NCBI GenBank assembly: GCA_050954865.1
Contig: JBPBQN010000251.1
Location: 1-22,512 of the forward strand
From: Mucilaginibacter_A sp050954865
GTDB taxonomy: Bacteria > Bacteroidota > Bacteroidia > Sphingobacteriales > Sphingobacteriaceae
DNA: 22,512 bases
Reading direction: 5' to 3'
In this document: in pieces, positions 20,734 through 22,512 of the stretch
How positions within the stretch are numbered: the first letter of the stretch is position 1
How the letters are laid out: each line of letters starts with the position of its first letter
The notes under the pieces: generated by a model
Databases searched by the model: none
What the model saw: only the letters and a program-made list of their open reading frames with translations
Told to the model about the DNA's origin: nothing
Made by a program: the position numbers and the translations under genes

Positions 20734-22512
20734 TTAAAACTGAACCCTTGCGCCTGCAAACCAGTTCCGCAGCGGTGCAGCATTATAATACCGCAAACCA
20801 ACGGCATTCAAATCGTTTCCTAAACTGTAATGCTGGTTTAGCAAATTATCAATTCCGGTATAAACATTCAGATTGGTTTTTTTGCTGAGGTTTTTGTTCC
20901 AGCCAACTTTGGTTTGCACTAGGTTGTATGCTTTTGCAAAAGCCGTATTGCCATCATCCAACGGTAAACGCGAAGTGTAATTATGCTGAAAAAAGAAGTA
21001 CAAACGTTCCGGAAAGGTTACGTTTAACTGGCTGACAGAAACCGTTGCCGGAACGCCTGTTAGCTTGTTGCCTGAATAATTTGCAGCGGCATTGTAATAA
21101 TCGCGGAAACGGAAATGGCTTAAAGTCAAGCTGTTGCTAAGTGTTAAACTTCTAAAAAATTCTGTTGTATTATTTTTAATGATTTGATAACTTGCTGAAG
21201 TTTCAATTCCGGCCTGATTAGTGCCGCCGGCATTTAAGTAATATTCTGTTCCGTTATCGTTTAATCTTCGCACAATAGCGTTGTTTAAACGGTAATAAAA
21301 CAAGGCAGCATCCAGGTTAAAACGTTCATTTACACTTTGTTTGCGCAAACCAATTTCGTAATTCCAGCCTTTCTCGGCCTGTAAATTATTGTTGATGATA
21401 TTGCTGGTTGGCCGAACTTCTGCCGTGGCCGGCGTAGAATAGCCACGACTAACCGTTGCGCGCCAGGCGAAATCCTGCGTTAACTGGTACGACAAAGCCA
21501 CGCGCGGCATCAACACCGGTTTAAAACGGTTTTTACCATTTCCTGCACCAATATCCGTAAAATCGTATTGATAATTATTTAAACTTAATGCTGCTTCTGC
21601 ATGTATTTTTTTGAGGATGGTTGAAGCAAACCGTGTAAAATAAAAGGCTTGTTTTGTTAATATATTGCTGGCTGCCTGTAACTTACCACGATAGCCGTGG
21701 TTGTTATCATAATTGTTGATGTTAGATCGGGTTTGCTGCATTTCAGTTCCTAAATCCAGGTTCCAGTTAAAATTATCGACTTGTTTTTCCTTGCTGCTCA
21801 ACTCAAAATAAGTGCGCAAACCTATGGTATTTTCAAGCCTTACTTCATCATTGCTGATCCCGGGATTAGCAAAATTGGTGTGCATGCCATAAACCGCAAA
21901 AACGTGTTTTAAGTTAGGCAGGTAATAGGTTTCGTTGGAAACTCCGCCAAAAAGCGTTTTATTATAAACGGTAGCATGCTGATCTATTGCGCCCGGAATA
22001 GTTGCCGTAGCCGGCCGTGCAGCACTTGGATTAGCCAGATATTGCGCTAACGTTAATCCGCCCGGCGTTTGATAATCCAGATCCGAATAAAAGAGCAGGG
22101 CTTTCAATTGTCCGTTTGGTGCATACGTCCAGCTGTCAGATGCCTGCACAAAATTGCGTTTCAAAGCACTGTTTTGCCGATAACCATCCGATTGCTGCCA
22201 GCTTTGGTTGATGTTAAGCTGGTTAGTTTTGGATACTTCTTTTACCCCTATATTTTCGTGATAACTGTTGTACGAACCCGCATCAAAACCAACCGAAGCC
22301 GAACTTTGCTGCTGCCGGTTGCCAAAAGGATCGATCAAAACCACACCGTTAGAATTTGCGCCGTATAAACTGCCGTCCGGACCGCGCAAAATGTTGATGT
22401 TTTGGATGGAATTCAAATCCAGCAAATTCAGATAAGTGTTTCCGCCGGCATCAGTCAGCGGAAATTCATCCATATAAACTTTCACATTTCTCACCCCAAA
22501 AGGCGAACGCAG
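20734..22512 (-). CDS. TonB-dependent outer-membrane receptor, N-terminally truncated by the window
   Basis: It takes up a ligand across the outer membrane using TonB energy. The frame stays open to the window edge (LRSPFGVRNVKVYMDEFPL), so the true start lies beyond 22512; the GTG at 22494 is only an internal valine. The visible 592 residues begin inside the plug domain, with NINILRGPDGSLYGANSNGVVLIDP being the classic plug segment. A barrel of many amphipathic strands follows, including a FAWRATVSRGYSTPATAEVRP segment, NYEIGLRKQSVNERFNLDAALFYYRLNNAI, TNLNVYTGIDNLLNQHYSLGN, and a last strand ending in Phe (WFAGARVQF). This looks like a siderophore/metal or cobalamin-type receptor rather than SusC, which is larger; no SusD gene is adjacent. 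The ligand is not determinable. Confidence 0.93.
   Translation of the reverse strand: MRSPFGVRNVKVYMDEFPLTDAGGNTYLNLLDLNSIQNINILRGPDGSLYGANSNGVVLIDPFGNRQQQSSASVGFDAGSYNSYHENIGVKEVSKTNQLNINQSWQQSDGYRQNSALKRNFVQASDSWTYAPNGQLKALLFYSDLDYQTPGGLTLAQYLANPSAARPATATIPGAIDQHATVYNKTLFGGVSNETYYLPNLKHVFAVYGMHTNFANPGISNDEVRLENTIGLRTYFELSSKEKQVDNFNWNLDLGTEMQQTRSNINNYDNNHGYRGKLQAASNILTKQAFYFTRFASTILKKIHAEAALSLNNYQYDFTDIGAGNGKNRFKPVLMPRVALSYQLTQDFAWRATVSRGYSTPATAEVRPTSNIINNNLQAEKGWNYEIGLRKQSVNERFNLDAALFYYRLNNAIVRRLNDNGTEYYLNAGGTNQAGIETSASYQIIKNNTTEFFRSLTLSNSLTLSHFRFRDYYNAAANYSGNKLTGVPATVSVSQLNVTFPERLYFFFQHNYTSRLPLDDGNTAFAKAYNLVQTKVGWNKNLSKKTNLNVYTGIDNLLNQHYSLGNDLNAVGLRYYNAAPLRNWFAGARVQF

Noticed and set aside
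22492..22494. GTG as the start of the TonB receptor
   Set aside because: The frame continues upstream to the window edge in conserved plug-domain sequence, so this is an internal Val.
20734..22512. SusC-type glycan receptor
   Set aside because: No SusD gene is next to it on the visible side, and the visible barrel fits the smaller siderophore or metal receptor class; the upstream side cannot be seen.

Overview
The window looks like chromosome of a Bacteroidota bacterium, most likely family Sphingobacteriaceae (Mucilaginibacter or Pedobacter type). The evidence is the set of phylum-restricted families (DUF4468, DUF5606, Porin_10-type porin, membrane-anchored MutS-like ATPase, the exported protein usually mislabelled 'asparagine synthetase B'), the Bacteroidota promoter element TAnnTTTG upstream of several genes, and moderate-GC coding DNA with AT-rich spacers. 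No rRNA, tRNA, IS element or CRISPR array was seen. Both window edges cut a gene: pruA on the left and a TonB-dependent receptor on the right.

Left part (1-5900): the 3' end of pruA with a clear terminator, then an AT-rich minus-strand accessory block (DUF6364-type antitoxin, PIN toxin, membrane-anchored coiled-coil protein) whose three genes overlap by 4 and 1 nt. Next come an exported DUF4468 protein, a MutS-like ATPase with membrane segments, and divergent rlmH.

Middle (5900-13600): a zinc-type CDF exporter, a repeat-rich spacer, DUF5606, a cyclophilin, an exported conserved protein, and a minus-strand run lpxK > purine nucleoside phosphorylase > putative porin in which all reading frames overlap.

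Right part (13600-22512): a small membrane protein, a DUF1275 membrane protein followed closely by a beta-carbonic anhydrase, then an envelope-sugar block. That block holds metal-dependent kdsA overlapping kdsD (Kdo synthesis), a UDP-N-acetylhexosamine-type dehydrogenase and a CDP-paratose/tyvelose-type epimerase, and may be the start of a surface glycan locus. A small lipoprotein and the TonB receptor close the window. Kdo synthesis and lpxK tie the region to lipid A/LPS assembly.

The most striking signal is not a gene. A dispersed motif of about 25 bp (core GATAAAAGAAGCATT or its sister form GATAAAAACAGCATC, preceded at short distance by an AAATTT-like block) occurs roughly 20 times, in both orientations. 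Some copies are paired as long palindromes between genes, some form a terminator, some touch stop codons, and many lie inside coding sequences.
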